DNA of 64,000 bases, taken from contig NZ_BQKC01000001.1 of the NCBI RefSeq assembly GCF_022834715.1, forward strand, positions 1,214,501-1,278,500. Reading direction: 5' to 3'. Under the pieces are notes generated by a model. That model saw only the letters and a list, made by a program, of their open reading frames with translations. It was not told the DNA's origin and ran no database searches. Positions 1 to 8,178 of this stretch are shown here, piece by piece. The DNA is from Granulimonas faecalis. Its GTDB lineage: Bacteria; Actinomycetota; Coriobacteriia; Coriobacteriales; Atopobiaceae. The stretch's first letter is position 1, and every line of letters begins with the position of its first letter. Both the position numbers and the translations under genes were made by a program.

Positions 1-261
1 GTCGCCGCATGCCTCCGGGCCGTGGGCGCCGACGTCTCCGTGGAGGGCGACGACATCCTCGTCCACGGCGGCGCGCCCCTCCCGGGCGGCGCCGTGGACG
101 CCGCCAACGACCACCGCATCGCCATGATGGCCGCCGTGGCGGCCACGCGCTGCGAGGGGCCCGTGACCATCAGGGGGGCCGAGTGCGTGGCCAAGAGCTA
201 CCCCCGGTTCTTCGACGACTACGCCGCCCTCGGCGGCACCGTGAGGGAGGTGCGCCCGTGA
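1..261 (+). CDS. aroA: 3-phosphoshikimate 1-carboxyvinyltransferase (EPSP synthase), C-terminal part
   Basis: This is the last ~86 codons of EPSP synthase, cut by the left edge of the window. The enzyme joins PEP to shikimate 3-phosphate, the sixth step of the shikimate pathway, in the cytosol. The visible part carries the family's DHRIAM motif (DHRIAMMAAVAA) and the C-terminal KSYPRFF...L segment that closes the second domain. Its TGA overlaps the GTG start of aroC (GTGA), so the two are translationally coupled and lead a + strand aromatic operon. Nothing unusual is visible; the N-terminal domain lies outside the window. Confidence 0.93.
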   Translation, partial: VAACLRAVGADVSVEGDDILVHGGAPLPGGAVDAANDHRIAMMAAVAATRCEGPVTIRGAECVAKSYPRFFDDYAALGGTVREVRP

Positions 262-1394
262 GCTCCACCATCGGCACCTCGGTGCGCTGCACCGTCTTCG
301 GCCAGTCCCACTCCGAGGCCATCGGCTGCGTCGTCGAGGGACTGCCCGCCGGCTTCCGACCCGACATGGGGCGCCTCGCGCGCTTCATGGCCCGCAGGGC
401 CCCCGGCCGCGACCCGTGGTCCACGCCGCGCAGGGAGGCCGACGCCCCGCGCATCGTCTCGGGCCTCAACCCCGACGGCGAGACCTGCGGAGCGCCCCTC
501 TGCGCCATCGTCGCGAACACGAACACCCGCAGCTCCGACTACGAGGAGCTCCGGCGCGTGCCGCGCCCCGGCCATGCCGACTGGCCCGTCCAGGTGCGCT
601 GGGAGGGGTTCCAGGACGTCGCCGGCGGCGGCCACTTCTCCGGCCGCCTCACCGCCCCCCTCTGCGTCGCCGGCGGCATCTGCCTCCAGATGCTCGAGGG
701 GCGCGGCGTCTCCGTGGCCGCCCACCTCGCCGAGGTCGCGGGCGTGGCCGACGAGCCCCTCGTCTACCGCCTCGACGCCCCGGGCGCGGAGGCCGCCCTC
801 CGGGCCCAGATGGCCGCCCTCGCCGACGCCGCCTTCCCCGTCCTCGACGCCGAGGCGGGCGAGGCCATGAGGGCGGCCGTCGAGGAGGCGCGGGCGGGCC
901 TCGACTCCGTGGGCGGCGTCGTGGAGTGCGTGGCCACGGGCCTGCCCGCCGGCGTGGGCTCGCCCATGTTCGACGGCGTCGAGAACCTCCTCGCCCGGGC
1001 GCTCTTCGGCATCCCGGCCGTCAAGGGCGTGGAGTTCGGCAGCGGGTTCCGGGCCGCCTCCATGCGCGGCAGCGAGCACAACGACCCCTACGTCCCAGGC
1101 GCCCGCGGCCCCCAGCCCGCCAAGAACGACGCCGGCGGCATCCTCGGCGGCCTCACCACGGGCGCGCCGCTGCGCGTGGCCGTGGCCGTCAAGCCCACGT
1201 CCTCCATCGGGCGCCCCCAGCGCTCGGTCGACGTCGCGACGGGCGAGGCGGCCGAGCTCCGCGTCAGGGGGCGTCACGACCCCTGCATCGCCCCCCGGGC
1301 CGTCCCCGTGGTCGAGGCCGTCTGCGCCCTCGTCCTCATGGACGCCCTCGTCACGTTCTCCCCCCGCGACGCCGTCTGGCGCCCCGGCAACTGA
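258..1394 (+). CDS. aroC: Chorismate synthase
   Basis: 378-residue chorismate synthase, which removes phosphate from EPSP to give chorismate using reduced FMN. Family landmarks are the N-terminal FGQSH (family usually FGESHG), the SGRLTAP...AGGI block near residue 125, and the GSGF...GSEHND segment near residue 260. I chose the GTG at 258 because it overlaps the aroA stop (GTGA), and the product then begins SSTIGTSVRCTVFGQSH, as expected for the family. A longer reading upstream in this frame is only the shadow of aroA. It sits between aroA and pheA in the aromatic operon. Length is normal. Confidence 0.95.
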   Translation: MSSTIGTSVRCTVFGQSHSEAIGCVVEGLPAGFRPDMGRLARFMARRAPGRDPWSTPRREADAPRIVSGLNPDGETCGAPLCAIVANTNTRSSDYEELRRVPRPGHADWPVQVRWEGFQDVAGGGHFSGRLTAPLCVAGGICLQMLEGRGVSVAAHLAEVAGVADEPLVYRLDAPGAEAALRAQMAALADAAFPVLDAEAGEAMRAAVEEARAGLDSVGGVVECVATGLPAGVGSPMFDGVENLLARALFGIPAVKGVEFGSGFRAASMRGSEHNDPYVPGARGPQPAKNDAGGILGGLTTGAPLRVAVAVKPTSSIGRPQRSVDVATGEAAELRVRGRHDPCIAPRAVPVVEAVCALVLMDALVTFSPRDAVWRPGN

Positions 1395-1420
1395 CCGTCA
1401 CCCACCGGAAGGAGACCCCC

Positions 1421-2566
1421 ATGGCAGACCTCTCCCAGATCCGCGAGCGCATCGACGCCGTCGACAGCCAGCTCCTCGACCTCTTCTCCCAGCGCATGGC
1501 GCTCACCGACGAGGTGGCCGCCTACAAGGCCGGGCGCGGCCTGCCCGTGCTCGACCGCGCCCGCGAACGCGCGAAGATCGCCGAGGTCTCCGAGGCGGCC
1601 CCCGAGGGCGTCCGCGACTATGCCGTGGTGCTCTTCAACCTCCTCATGGAGGTGTCGCGGGCCAACCAGTCCGCCTACGTCTCGGGCAACGCCGACCTCG
1701 TCGAGGCCATCGAGCGGGCGCGCCGCGACACCCCCGACCTCTTCCCCCGCACGGCCTTCGTGGCCTGCCAGGGCGTGGAGGGGGCCTACTCCCAGCTGGC
1801 GGCCGACAAGCTCTTCAAGCACGCCGACCTCTCGTTCTTCTCGACGTTCGAGGGCGTCTTCAAGGCCGTCGACCAGGGCTTCTGCCAGTACGGCGTGCTG
1901 CCGTTCGAGAACTCCACGGCCGGCACCGTCAACCAGGTCTACGACCTCATGGGCGCCTACGACTTCCACATCGTGCGGACCGTGCGCCTCAAGGTGGACC
2001 ACAACCTGCTCGCCAAGCCCGGCTGCACCCTCGAGGCCGTGACGGACATCTACTCCCACCAGCAGGCCATCGACCAGTGCGCCGACTTCCTGGCCTCCCT
2101 GGAGGGCGTGACCGTGCACATGGTCGAGAACACCGCCGTGGCCGCCAAGATGGTGGCCGACGGCGACAACCCCGGGGCCGCCGCCCTCGGCAGCCGGAGC
2201 GCCGCCGAGGTCTACGGCCTGGAGACCGTGCGCCGCGCCGTGCAGGACCTGGGCGGCAACTACACGCGCTTCGCCTGCATCTCCAAGAACCTCGAGATCT
2301 ACCCCGGCGCCGACCGCACCTCGCTCTCGGCCGTGGTCGCCAACCGCCCCGGGTCCCTCTACAAGGTGCTGGCCCGCTTCTACTCGCTGGACATCAACCT
2401 CGTGAAGCTCGAGAGCCGCCCCCTCCCCGACCGCGACTTCGACTACCTGTTCTACTTCGACGTCGACTGCCCCGTGGCCGCGCCCGAGTTCACCCGCCTC
2501 GTCGGCTCCCTCGACGACGTCTGCGAGGAGTTCCGCTACCTGGGCTCCTACTCCGAGGAGGTCTAG
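1421..2566 (+). CDS. pheA: Bifunctional chorismate mutase / prephenate dehydratase
   Basis: 381-residue P-protein that converts chorismate to prephenate and then phenylpyruvate. Residues ~1-85 are an AroQ-type chorismate mutase (RIDAVDSQLLDLFSQRM...). Residues ~105-280 are prephenate dehydratase, with the catalytic NYTRF motif. Residues ~290-370 are an ACT domain with an ESRP motif, which in this family binds phenylalanine for feedback inhibition. The ATG at 1421 has a strong GGAAGGAG Shine-Dalgarno and follows the aroC stop by 26 nt; the aroE-aroK gene starts 3 nt after its stop. Domain order and size match the Gram-negative and actinobacterial P-protein. Confidence 0.95.
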   Translation: MADLSQIRERIDAVDSQLLDLFSQRMALTDEVAAYKAGRGLPVLDRARERAKIAEVSEAAPEGVRDYAVVLFNLLMEVSRANQSAYVSGNADLVEAIERARRDTPDLFPRTAFVACQGVEGAYSQLAADKLFKHADLSFFSTFEGVFKAVDQGFCQYGVLPFENSTAGTVNQVYDLMGAYDFHIVRTVRLKVDHNLLAKPGCTLEAVTDIYSHQQAIDQCADFLASLEGVTVHMVENTAVAAKMVADGDNPGAAALGSRSAAEVYGLETVRRAVQDLGGNYTRFACISKNLEIYPGADRTSLSAVVANRPGSLYKVLARFYSLDINLVKLESRPLPDRDFDYLFYFDVDCPVAAPEFTRLVGSLDDVCEEFRYLGSYSEEV

Positions 2567-2569
2567 GCC

Positions 2570-3940
2570 ATGACGGGTCGCGAGGTCATAGCGCCCGCCG
2601 CCGACGCGGTGGCGGAGGCGCTCGCCGCGGGGCGGGCCGTGCGCGACGCCGAGCAGGGACCCGCCCCCGAGGACGCCCCCTACGGGCTCCTCGGCGGCGC
2701 CCTCGGCCACTCGTGGTCGCCCCGGATCCACCGGGAGCTGGGAAGCTTCCCCTACGCCCTCCACGCGCTGCCGGACCCCGCGGACGCCGCGGACCTCGTC
2801 CGCAGCGGCGACTGGCGCGGCCTCAACGTCACCATCCCCCACAAGCGCCTGGCCGCCGAGGCGGCCGACGTCCGCACGCCCTTCGTCGAGGCCCACGGCG
2901 CGGCCAACACGCTTGTGCGCCTCGACGACGGGCGCGTCCTCGCCGACAACACGGACCCGTGGGGTTTCGCCTTCCTCCTCGACGGCTTCCTGCGGCGCCA
3001 CATGGGGGCCGACGCCTCATGGCTCCGAGGGCGCAAGGCCGTGGTGCTCGGGACCGGCGGCGCCTCCGAGGCCGTGGGCTCCGTGCTGTCCGAGGCCGGC
3101 GCCGAGGTGGCCCGCATCAGCCGCTCCGGGGGCCCGGGCCACGGCTACGGGACCCTCGTGGAGGACCACGGCGACGCGGCCCTGCTCGTGAACACGACGC
3201 CGGTGGGGATGTACCCCGCGTGCCCGGCGTCGCCCCTCCCCGCCGGCATCCTCGGGGCCATGGAGGGGCTTCGGGGGGTCCTCGACATCGTCTACAACCC
3301 GCTGCGTACCGGGCTCGTGCTCGACGCCCGTGACGCCGGCATCCCCGCCGAGGGCGGCCTCGTCATGCTCGTCGCCCAGGCCCTCCGCTCGAGCGAGCTC
3401 TGGCAGGGCGTGGGGCTCGACCACGACCTCGTGGGGCGGATCGCCGGCGAGCTGGAGCGCGGGTCCATGAACGTGTTCTTCATCGGCATGCCGGGCTGCG
3501 GGAAGACCGGCGCCGCCCGCAGGCTCGCGCGCATGGTCCAGCGCCCCTTCGTCGACCTCGACGACGCCTTCGAGATGGAGTACGGCGAGACGCCGGCAGC
3601 GTGCATCGCCCGCGACGGCGAGGCGGCCTTCCGCGACCGGGAGACCGCGGTGCTCGCCGCCCATGGCGCCGACACCGGCCTCGTCGTGGCCTGCGGGGGC
3701 GGCGTGGTGTGCCGCCCGGAGAACCGCCGCCTCATGGAGCAGAACGGCACGGTCGTCATGCTCGACCGCCCGCTCGACCAGCTCTCCCGCAACGACCGGC
3801 CGCTCACCGCGGCCAGGGGCGTGGAGGCGCTGGCCGCCGAGCGCATGCCCCTCTACCGGGAGTGGGCCGACCTCGAGGTGCGCTGCACCGGCTCGGCCGA
3901 GGGCGACGCCGTGCTCGTGAGGTCCCTGCTCGGCCTCTGA
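2570..3940 (+). CDS. aroE: Shikimate dehydrogenase-shikimate kinase fusion (AroE-AroK)
   Basis: 456-residue fusion. Residues ~35-295 are shikimate dehydrogenase: SWSP shikimate-binding serines, NVTIPHK with the catalytic lysine, NTDPWGF, and a GTGGAS-type NADP loop. Residues ~300-456 are shikimate kinase: Walker A GMPGCGKT, the DLDDAFE magnesium site, the RD/E segment, CGGGVV substrate loop and an RPLT lid. One chain would therefore reduce 3-dehydroshikimate and phosphorylate the product, two consecutive steps. It starts 3 nt after the pheA stop. The N-terminal ~35 residues are not part of the dehydrogenase core. The fused order EK differs from the better known plant DHQ-SDH fusion. Confidence 0.92.
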   Translation: MTGREVIAPAADAVAEALAAGRAVRDAEQGPAPEDAPYGLLGGALGHSWSPRIHRELGSFPYALHALPDPADAADLVRSGDWRGLNVTIPHKRLAAEAADVRTPFVEAHGAANTLVRLDDGRVLADNTDPWGFAFLLDGFLRRHMGADASWLRGRKAVVLGTGGASEAVGSVLSEAGAEVARISRSGGPGHGYGTLVEDHGDAALLVNTTPVGMYPACPASPLPAGILGAMEGLRGVLDIVYNPLRTGLVLDARDAGIPAEGGLVMLVAQALRSSELWQGVGLDHDLVGRIAGELERGSMNVFFIGMPGCGKTGAARRLARMVQRPFVDLDDAFEMEYGETPAACIARDGEAAFRDRETAVLAAHGADTGLVVACGGGVVCRPENRRLMEQNGTVVMLDRPLDQLSRNDRPLTAARGVEALAAERMPLYREWADLEVRCTGSAEGDAVLVRSLLGL

Positions 3941-3948
3941 CCGCCCGC

Positions 3949-3976
3949 CGGCGGCCGGGTTCATGCCCGGCCGCCG
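3949..3976 (+). other. GC-rich hairpin after the aroE-aroK gene
   Basis: Perfect 11-bp inverted repeat (CGGCGGCCGGG / CCCGGCCGCCG) with a 6-nt loop starting 8 nt after the stop codon. There is no T-run after it, so it is at best a pause or processing hairpin rather than a clear intrinsic terminator. Confidence 0.45.
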
Positions 3977-4093
3977 CTCGGCGGCCAGCCGTGCTCGTTC
4001 AAAGGAACATCGCCCCCAGCGGACCCGCGCTCCCCCATCATGGAAAAATGATTCCGATAACGAAGGGTCGGCCATGGAGGGGGAGGTGCCCGC

Positions 4094-5083
4094 GTGGACT
4101 CTGGGAAGACCGCCCGGCAGGTGCTCGACGCCTGCGGGGGCAAGGGGAACGTGAGGGCCAACGCCATCTGCATGACCCGGCTGAGGCTCGAGCTCGATGA
4201 CACCTCGCAGGTGGACTCCGACCGCCTTGGCACACTCCACGGCGTCCTCGGCGTCCGCTCCCACGGCACCAACGGCGTGGAGGTCGTGTTCGGCCCCGCC
4301 GTCATCGACGCCATCGCCCTCGACTTCTGCGACCTCACCGGGCTCCCGCTCGGCCGCAAGACCGCCAAGGCCATCTCGACCATGACGGTCGGGGCGCCGC
4401 GACGCGAGGCCAGGCCCCGCCAGGAGGTGCCGCGCGACGCCAACCCCGGCCGACGGGCCAGCTACGCCGCCCAGCGCAAGGCCAACCGCGCCCTCAAGGC
4501 CTCCGCGGCCGCACAGGACGCCGCCGCGGAGGCCCGGACGGACGACCTCGACCAGCTCCGCCGCATGCTCGAGGGCCCGGGCTCGCTCCTCGACGCCGCC
4601 GACGCCGCGGCGGCCGCCACCGCGCGGGCCGAGGAGCCCGCGACGCCGCGCCTTCTCGTGCTCAACGGCCCCAACCTCAACATGCTGGGCGTGCGCGAGC
4701 CCGCCATCTACGGGAGCGGCACCTACGCCGACCTCGTCTCCCTCTGCCGGCGCGAGGGCAGGCTCGCGGGCTTCTCCGAGGTGCGCTGCTTCCAGAGCAA
4801 CCACGAGGGAGCCCTGGTGGACGAGATCCAGGCCGCGCTCGGCCGCTACGACGCCATCGTCCTCAACCCCGCCGCCTACACGCACACCTCTGTGGCCCTG
4901 CTCGACGCCCTCAAAGCCGTGGGCATCCCCTGCGTGGAGGTGCACATCTCCGACGTCTCGTCCCGCGAGGACTTCCGCCAGGTGAGCTACGTGCGCGCCG
5001 CCTGCGTGGCCACCGTGTCCGGCGAGGGGCTCGCGGGTTACGGGCACGCCATCCGCATCCTCGCGGACGCGCTCGACGGCTGA
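4094..5083 (+). CDS. aroQ: PTS EIIB domain fused to type II 3-dehydroquinate dehydratase
   Basis: 329-residue fusion. Residues ~3-78 are a glucose-type PTS EIIB domain; Cys26 sits in NAICMTRLRLELD, fitting the EIIB phosphorylation-site pattern (N, hydrophobic, x5, C-x-T-R-hydrophobic). Residues ~95-185 are an Ala/Arg-rich linker. Residues 186-329 are a type II dehydroquinase: NGPNLNMLG, the RxPxxYG lid, NHEG, NPAAYTHTS, EVHISD and GYG. The dehydratase makes 3-dehydroshikimate, the substrate of the preceding gene. No EIIC or EIIA domain is present. The GTG at 4094 follows a GGAGGGGGAGG Shine-Dalgarno; the ATG at 4074 is out of frame. A phosphorylation switch on aromatic flux is inferred, not shown. 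Confidence 0.88.
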   Translation: MDSGKTARQVLDACGGKGNVRANAICMTRLRLELDDTSQVDSDRLGTLHGVLGVRSHGTNGVEVVFGPAVIDAIALDFCDLTGLPLGRKTAKAISTMTVGAPRREARPRQEVPRDANPGRRASYAAQRKANRALKASAAAQDAAAEARTDDLDQLRRMLEGPGSLLDAADAAAAATARAEEPATPRLLVLNGPNLNMLGVREPAIYGSGTYADLVSLCRREGRLAGFSEVRCFQSNHEGALVDEIQAALGRYDAIVLNPAAYTHTSVALLDALKAVGIPCVEVHISDVSSREDFRQVSYVRAACVATVSGEGLAGYGHAIRILADALDG

Positions 5084-5111
5084 GGCCGCCGGCACGCCCC
5101 CGCATATGGAG

Positions 5112-5145
5112 AAAGGCGCGGCCCCCGAGGGGGCCGCGCCTTTCC
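5112..5145. terminator. Bidirectional intrinsic terminator
   Basis: A 15-bp stem (AAAGGCGCGGCCCCC / GGGGGCCGCGCCTTT) lies between the convergent aroQ fusion and the small gene at 5164. The A/T ends of the stem supply a short U-tract in either direction. Confidence 0.75.
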
Positions 5146-5163
5146 GTGCCGTCGTCCGGGGCC

Positions 5164-5373
5164 TCAGCTCGCCACGTCGTGGGGCTCGTCGAGGCCGAAG
5201 GCCGCGTAGCCGTTGCGGCACTCCCCCGCCTCGATGGCGCTCTTGATGGCATAGATGCCGTCGGCGGTGGACAGGCCGCAGCCTGCGGGCATCCAGAAAC
5301 TCTCGCCGAAGCGGCGCTCGAACTCGTCGCACAGGTCGTAGAATCGGTCGATGGCGGTTGTCGGGGCATTCAT
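5164..5373 (-). CDS. Small hypothetical protein (69 aa)
   Basis: Unrecognised 69-residue acidic protein with no signal peptide or membrane segment; it contains two Cys and several aromatic residues (RFYDLCDEFERRFGESFW). I chose the ATG at 5373 because GGAG lies 8 nt upstream; the in-frame GTG at 5382 and ATG at 5379 are too close to that site. It is transcribed alone toward the aroQ terminator. Codon use matches its neighbours, so it is probably a real gene, but no function can be given. Confidence 0.6.
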   Translation of the reverse strand: MNAPTTAIDRFYDLCDEFERRFGESFWMPAGCGLSTADGIYAIKSAIEAGECRNGYAAFGLDEPHDVAS

Positions 5374-5425
5374 GGTCATCACTCCAACCCAGGGCGCTCA
5401 GCCGTCTGGCAACTGGAACAACTTT

Positions 5426-5444
5426 AACAGGTTAAAAACAGGTT
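5426..5444. promoter_or_regulatory. Direct repeat AACAGGTT x2 upstream of the small gene
   Basis: Two copies of AACAGGTT start at 5426 and 5437, 11 bp apart (one helical turn), in an AT-rich patch ~55 nt upstream of the 69-aa gene. This spacing suits a protein-binding site overlapping a promoter. No regulator can be named. A perfect 14-bp palindrome (ATGGGGCGCCCCAT) lies nearby at 5482-5495. Confidence 0.35.
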
Positions 5445-5649
5445 GTAAGCATGTTCGTCGATACGAAGGGCGAACGGTCGAATGGGGCGCCCCATCGCGA
5501 CATCCCGGACGGTCCGGGGCCCTGCCGTCGACGGTCTCATGCCGCCCTATCGCACAGCGTGGGCGAGCTGTGGCACGGCGGCGGCCCCACGGTCACGATG
5601 GGCTCCGTTGGGTATCGACCACGACACGCACCCGGAGAAGGGAGACCCC

Positions 5650-6339
5650 ATGTCCCGCACCGTAGTCCTCGAGGGCGACGTCCCCAGCGCGCCCTGCATC
5701 GTCGACCCCGCGCCGCTCTCGCACCTCGCCCCCGGCGAGGCCTTCGCCATGGAGGCGCACCCGCTCACCGAGGGGGAGCGCTCCGCGCTCGAGGGGGCCG
5801 GCGCGTTCACCGAGCGCCGGCCGGCCTACGCCCTCTGGTACGGCGGGTCCTTCGTGGGTGCCGCCACGGGCCTCACCCACGCAGTCCGCGCCCTCCTCTC
5901 GCTCGGAGACTCCGTCACGGTGGCGGCCGTGCGCACCGAGGGCGGGCTGGGCGGCTACCGCGGCGTAGAGCTCGAGCTCCCGGAGGCCGACCCCTTCGAG
6001 CGCTGGTACCGCTTCGTGGAGTGCGGCGTCGATATGCCCCTCGACGCCCCCGTCTCGGTCGTCAACCTCGCCGTGGAGGAGGGCGCCCCGCAGGGCGGGC
6101 GCGCGACCGTGACCGTGGGCGAGCCCCAGGGCGAGGCGCTTCCCGTCACCCTCGCCGGGACCGATGCGGAGGGCTCCCCCACCTCGGCCACCTACTCCGT
6201 CGTGCCGCGCCAGCACCACTCCTACGGGGTGCTCGAGACCCTCGCGGGACGCACGTGCGAGGCCGTCGTGGAACGGCGCGACAGCTTCACGCACCGTGGC
6301 ACCCGGTACCTGAAGGTCTTCATCGACACCGCGCGCTGA
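5650..6339 (+). CDS. Hypothetical protein (229 aa)
   Basis: Unrecognised 229-residue soluble acidic protein without a signal peptide or membrane segment. I chose the ATG at 5650 because of the GAGAAGGGAG Shine-Dalgarno 5 nt upstream; the longer in-frame reading from 5482 has low-complexity, non-conserved-looking sequence. The C-terminal ~40 residues (YSVVPRQHHSYGVLETL...FTHRGTRYLKVFID) look like a small beta-rich fold. The metallopeptidase gene follows 3 nt after its stop, so the two are probably co-transcribed. No function can be assigned. Confidence 0.6.
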   Translation: MSRTVVLEGDVPSAPCIVDPAPLSHLAPGEAFAMEAHPLTEGERSALEGAGAFTERRPAYALWYGGSFVGAATGLTHAVRALLSLGDSVTVAAVRTEGGLGGYRGVELELPEADPFERWYRFVECGVDMPLDAPVSVVNLAVEEGAPQGGRATVTVGEPQGEALPVTLAGTDAEGSPTSATYSVVPRQHHSYGVLETLAGRTCEAVVERRDSFTHRGTRYLKVFIDTAR

Positions 6340-6342
6340 CCC

Positions 6343-7107
6343 GTGGCCCGCATCCGGAGGTTCTCCTGCGAGGTGGCCGGCGTGCCCGTGGACGTGGTGT
6401 TCCGGGCGCGGCGGCGCTTCGTGCTGCGGCCCGGCCGCGACGGACGGGTGACGGTCTCGGCGCCGAGGTCCATGGGGCGCGCGGCCGTGCTGGCATGGCT
6501 CGGGGGCGAGGGCGCCGACGTCCTCGCCCCCGTCGCCCAGCGCCTGCCTGCGGCCGACGAGCTCGAGCGTAGGCGCGCCTGGGGCCGGCTCCGGGAGGGC
6601 GACGTCGTCGCCGTCTGGGGGCGCCCGGTCGCGGTGCGCCTCGAGACGGCGGAGGGGAGGCCGGCCGCCCGCGTCGAGGACGGGTCGCTCGTGCTCGGGG
6701 TCCCCGACCCGAAGGACCCCTCGGAGGAGGCCCACCAACTTAGGAGGCGCCTCTTCGAGGGGCTGCTGAGAAGCGAGCTCGCCGCGGCGGTTCCCGGGGC
6801 CCGGGAGCGGGCCGAGAGGGCCGTCGGCACAGGGACCGGCCGGTGGACCGTGCGGCGCATGGGCAGCCGCTGGGGCTCCTGCCGGCCGTCCACGGGCTCG
6901 GTCTCGATCGCGCTCGACCTCGCCTGCCACGACCCGGCCTTCCTCGACCTCGTGGCCGTGCACGAGGTCGCCCACATGGAGGCGCCCGACCACGGCCCCC
7001 GCTTCTCGGAGGTCATGGACCGGGCGCTGCCGGGGTGGCGCGGGCTCCAGGCGGACCTCGACCGCGAGGGCATGCGGCTGCCGCCCGACGCCCCGGCCAA
7101 GGCTTAG
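6343..7107 (+). CDS. YgjP-like (DUF45) zinc metallopeptidase-domain protein
   Basis: 254-residue protein whose C-terminal half carries the YgjP/DUF45 signature: RMGSRWGSC near residue 170, then HEVAHMEAPDHGPRF near residue 206. This gives HExxH plus a third histidine, the zinc site of minigluzincin-type peptidases related to SprT. The N-terminal ~100 residues (RRFVLRPGRDGRVTVSAP) match the beta-rich start seen in this family. A GTG start at 6343 follows the previous stop by 3 nt. The substrate is unknown; family members are often found near restriction or DNA repair genes, which is not the case here. Confidence 0.82.
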   Translation: MARIRRFSCEVAGVPVDVVFRARRRFVLRPGRDGRVTVSAPRSMGRAAVLAWLGGEGADVLAPVAQRLPAADELERRRAWGRLREGDVVAVWGRPVAVRLETAEGRPAARVEDGSLVLGVPDPKDPSEEAHQLRRRLFEGLLRSELAAAVPGARERAERAVGTGTGRWTVRRMGSRWGSCRPSTGSVSIALDLACHDPAFLDLVAVHEVAHMEAPDHGPRFSEVMDRALPGWRGLQADLDREGMRLPPDAPAKA

Positions 7108-7116
7108 GGTCGGGGG

Positions 7117-7980
7117 CTAGTACGGGACGTAGTGTGTCACGAGGTAGCCGCCGTCGCAGCAGGTCTGGAACCCGATGCCGCCGTCGGCATGGGTGAAGTC
7201 GTAGACGCCGCTCGCATAGTAGTCGGAGCCCTCGGGCACCACCATGGATCCCGCGTAGGCGTAGCGCTGGCCGTCGACGACCACTGTGTCGGGCCTGGAC
7301 GCGATCTGCCCGCCGGACTCGGACCAGTCGTGGGCCACGTAGTAGCCGTCGGCCCACTGGGTGCAGGCCCCGTCGGACGCGCCCTCGGCCGCCCCGTACT
7401 CGTCGCGGTAGGAGACGTTCCACGCGTCGTCGCCCCCGGTGACCTCGGCGCCGCCGGCCGACACGGCCCCGTCGGCGGCCCTGTCGGCGGCCCCGGCGGC
7501 GGCCCCGGCGGCGGCACCCGCCGCAGGGTCCCGGGCCCTGCGCCCTTCGGCGGCCCGCAGCTCGGCGGCGCGGGTCTCGGCCGCTTTCTCCTCCGCGGAG
7601 CGTGTGGCGGCGTCGGCGGCCGCATGGAGCCGGTCCCCGAGCGCCCGGGCGTCCATGACCCCCGGCACGCCGCCGAAGACGCCGGCACCGGCGCTGCCCC
7701 GCCGCGCGATCGCCTGGATGTCGCGGTTGGCCCGGGCGATGAGGGCGTCAAGCTCGCAGTAGGTGGAGGGGTCCTTGACGGAGCCGGCGTCGAGCGGGGC
7801 CGCGGCGGACGAGGCGTAGAGTGCCGCCTCGCTCAGGGTGGCGATGTCCTCGTCGGCCGGGGCGCCGGGACCCGGGGCAGACCGGAGCGCGGCGGCGTCG
7901 GCCGCGGCGGCGGGGCCCGCAAGGGCGATGGCGAGGGCGGCTGACGCCGCGAGGAGGGGCGCGTGGGCGATTCTGTCCAT
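7117..7980 (-). CDS. Secreted Ala-rich protein of unknown function
   Basis: 287-residue exported protein. Start ATG at 7980 has AAAGGAAAG upstream. Residues 1-28 form a signal peptide (MDRIAHAPLLAASAALAIALAG...AAA). Residues ~110-185 are an Ala/Glu/Arg-rich helical or coiled-coil stretch that turns into a repeated AAGAAAG linker. The final ~85 residues form a Cys-containing globular module rich in aromatic residues (WADGYYVAHDWS...DGGIGFQTCCDGGYLVTHYVPY) with at least four cysteines. I know similar C-terminal modules in secreted actinobacterial proteins but cannot name the fold. It is monocistronic. Confidence 0.65.
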   Translation of the reverse strand: MDRIAHAPLLAASAALAIALAGPAAAADAAALRSAPGPGAPADEDIATLSEAALYASSAAAPLDAGSVKDPSTYCELDALIARANRDIQAIARRGSAGAGVFGGVPGVMDARALGDRLHAAADAATRSAEEKAAETRAAELRAAEGRRARDPAAGAAAGAAAGAADRAADGAVSAGGAEVTGGDDAWNVSYRDEYGAAEGASDGACTQWADGYYVAHDWSESGGQIASRPDTVVVDGQRYAYAGSMVVPEGSDYYASGVYDFTHADGGIGFQTCCDGGYLVTHYVPY

Positions 7981-8178
7981 GGGGTTCTTTCCTTTGTGAT
8001 GAGCCCTGAACCGAGCTGCGGTCACATCGGAATTACCCTCAGAAAAGGGACTCTCAACTCAGGGGGAATAACAGAGGGACAATCTCAGGAGTCGTCCCCA
8101 TGGTTGAATCCAGACTAATGATTGTTCGTATCAGTTGCATTCAGCCTGAAACAACGGGGCAGCCCGGCATCGGGGGTC

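Noticed and set aside
219-1277. Antisense reading frame over aroC
   Set aside because: Shadow of a strongly conserved enzyme; Ala/Gly/Arg-rich with no recognisable motif.
3949-3976. Intrinsic terminator separating aroE-aroK from the aroQ fusion
   Set aside because: The stem is strong, but no T-run follows in the next 20 nt.
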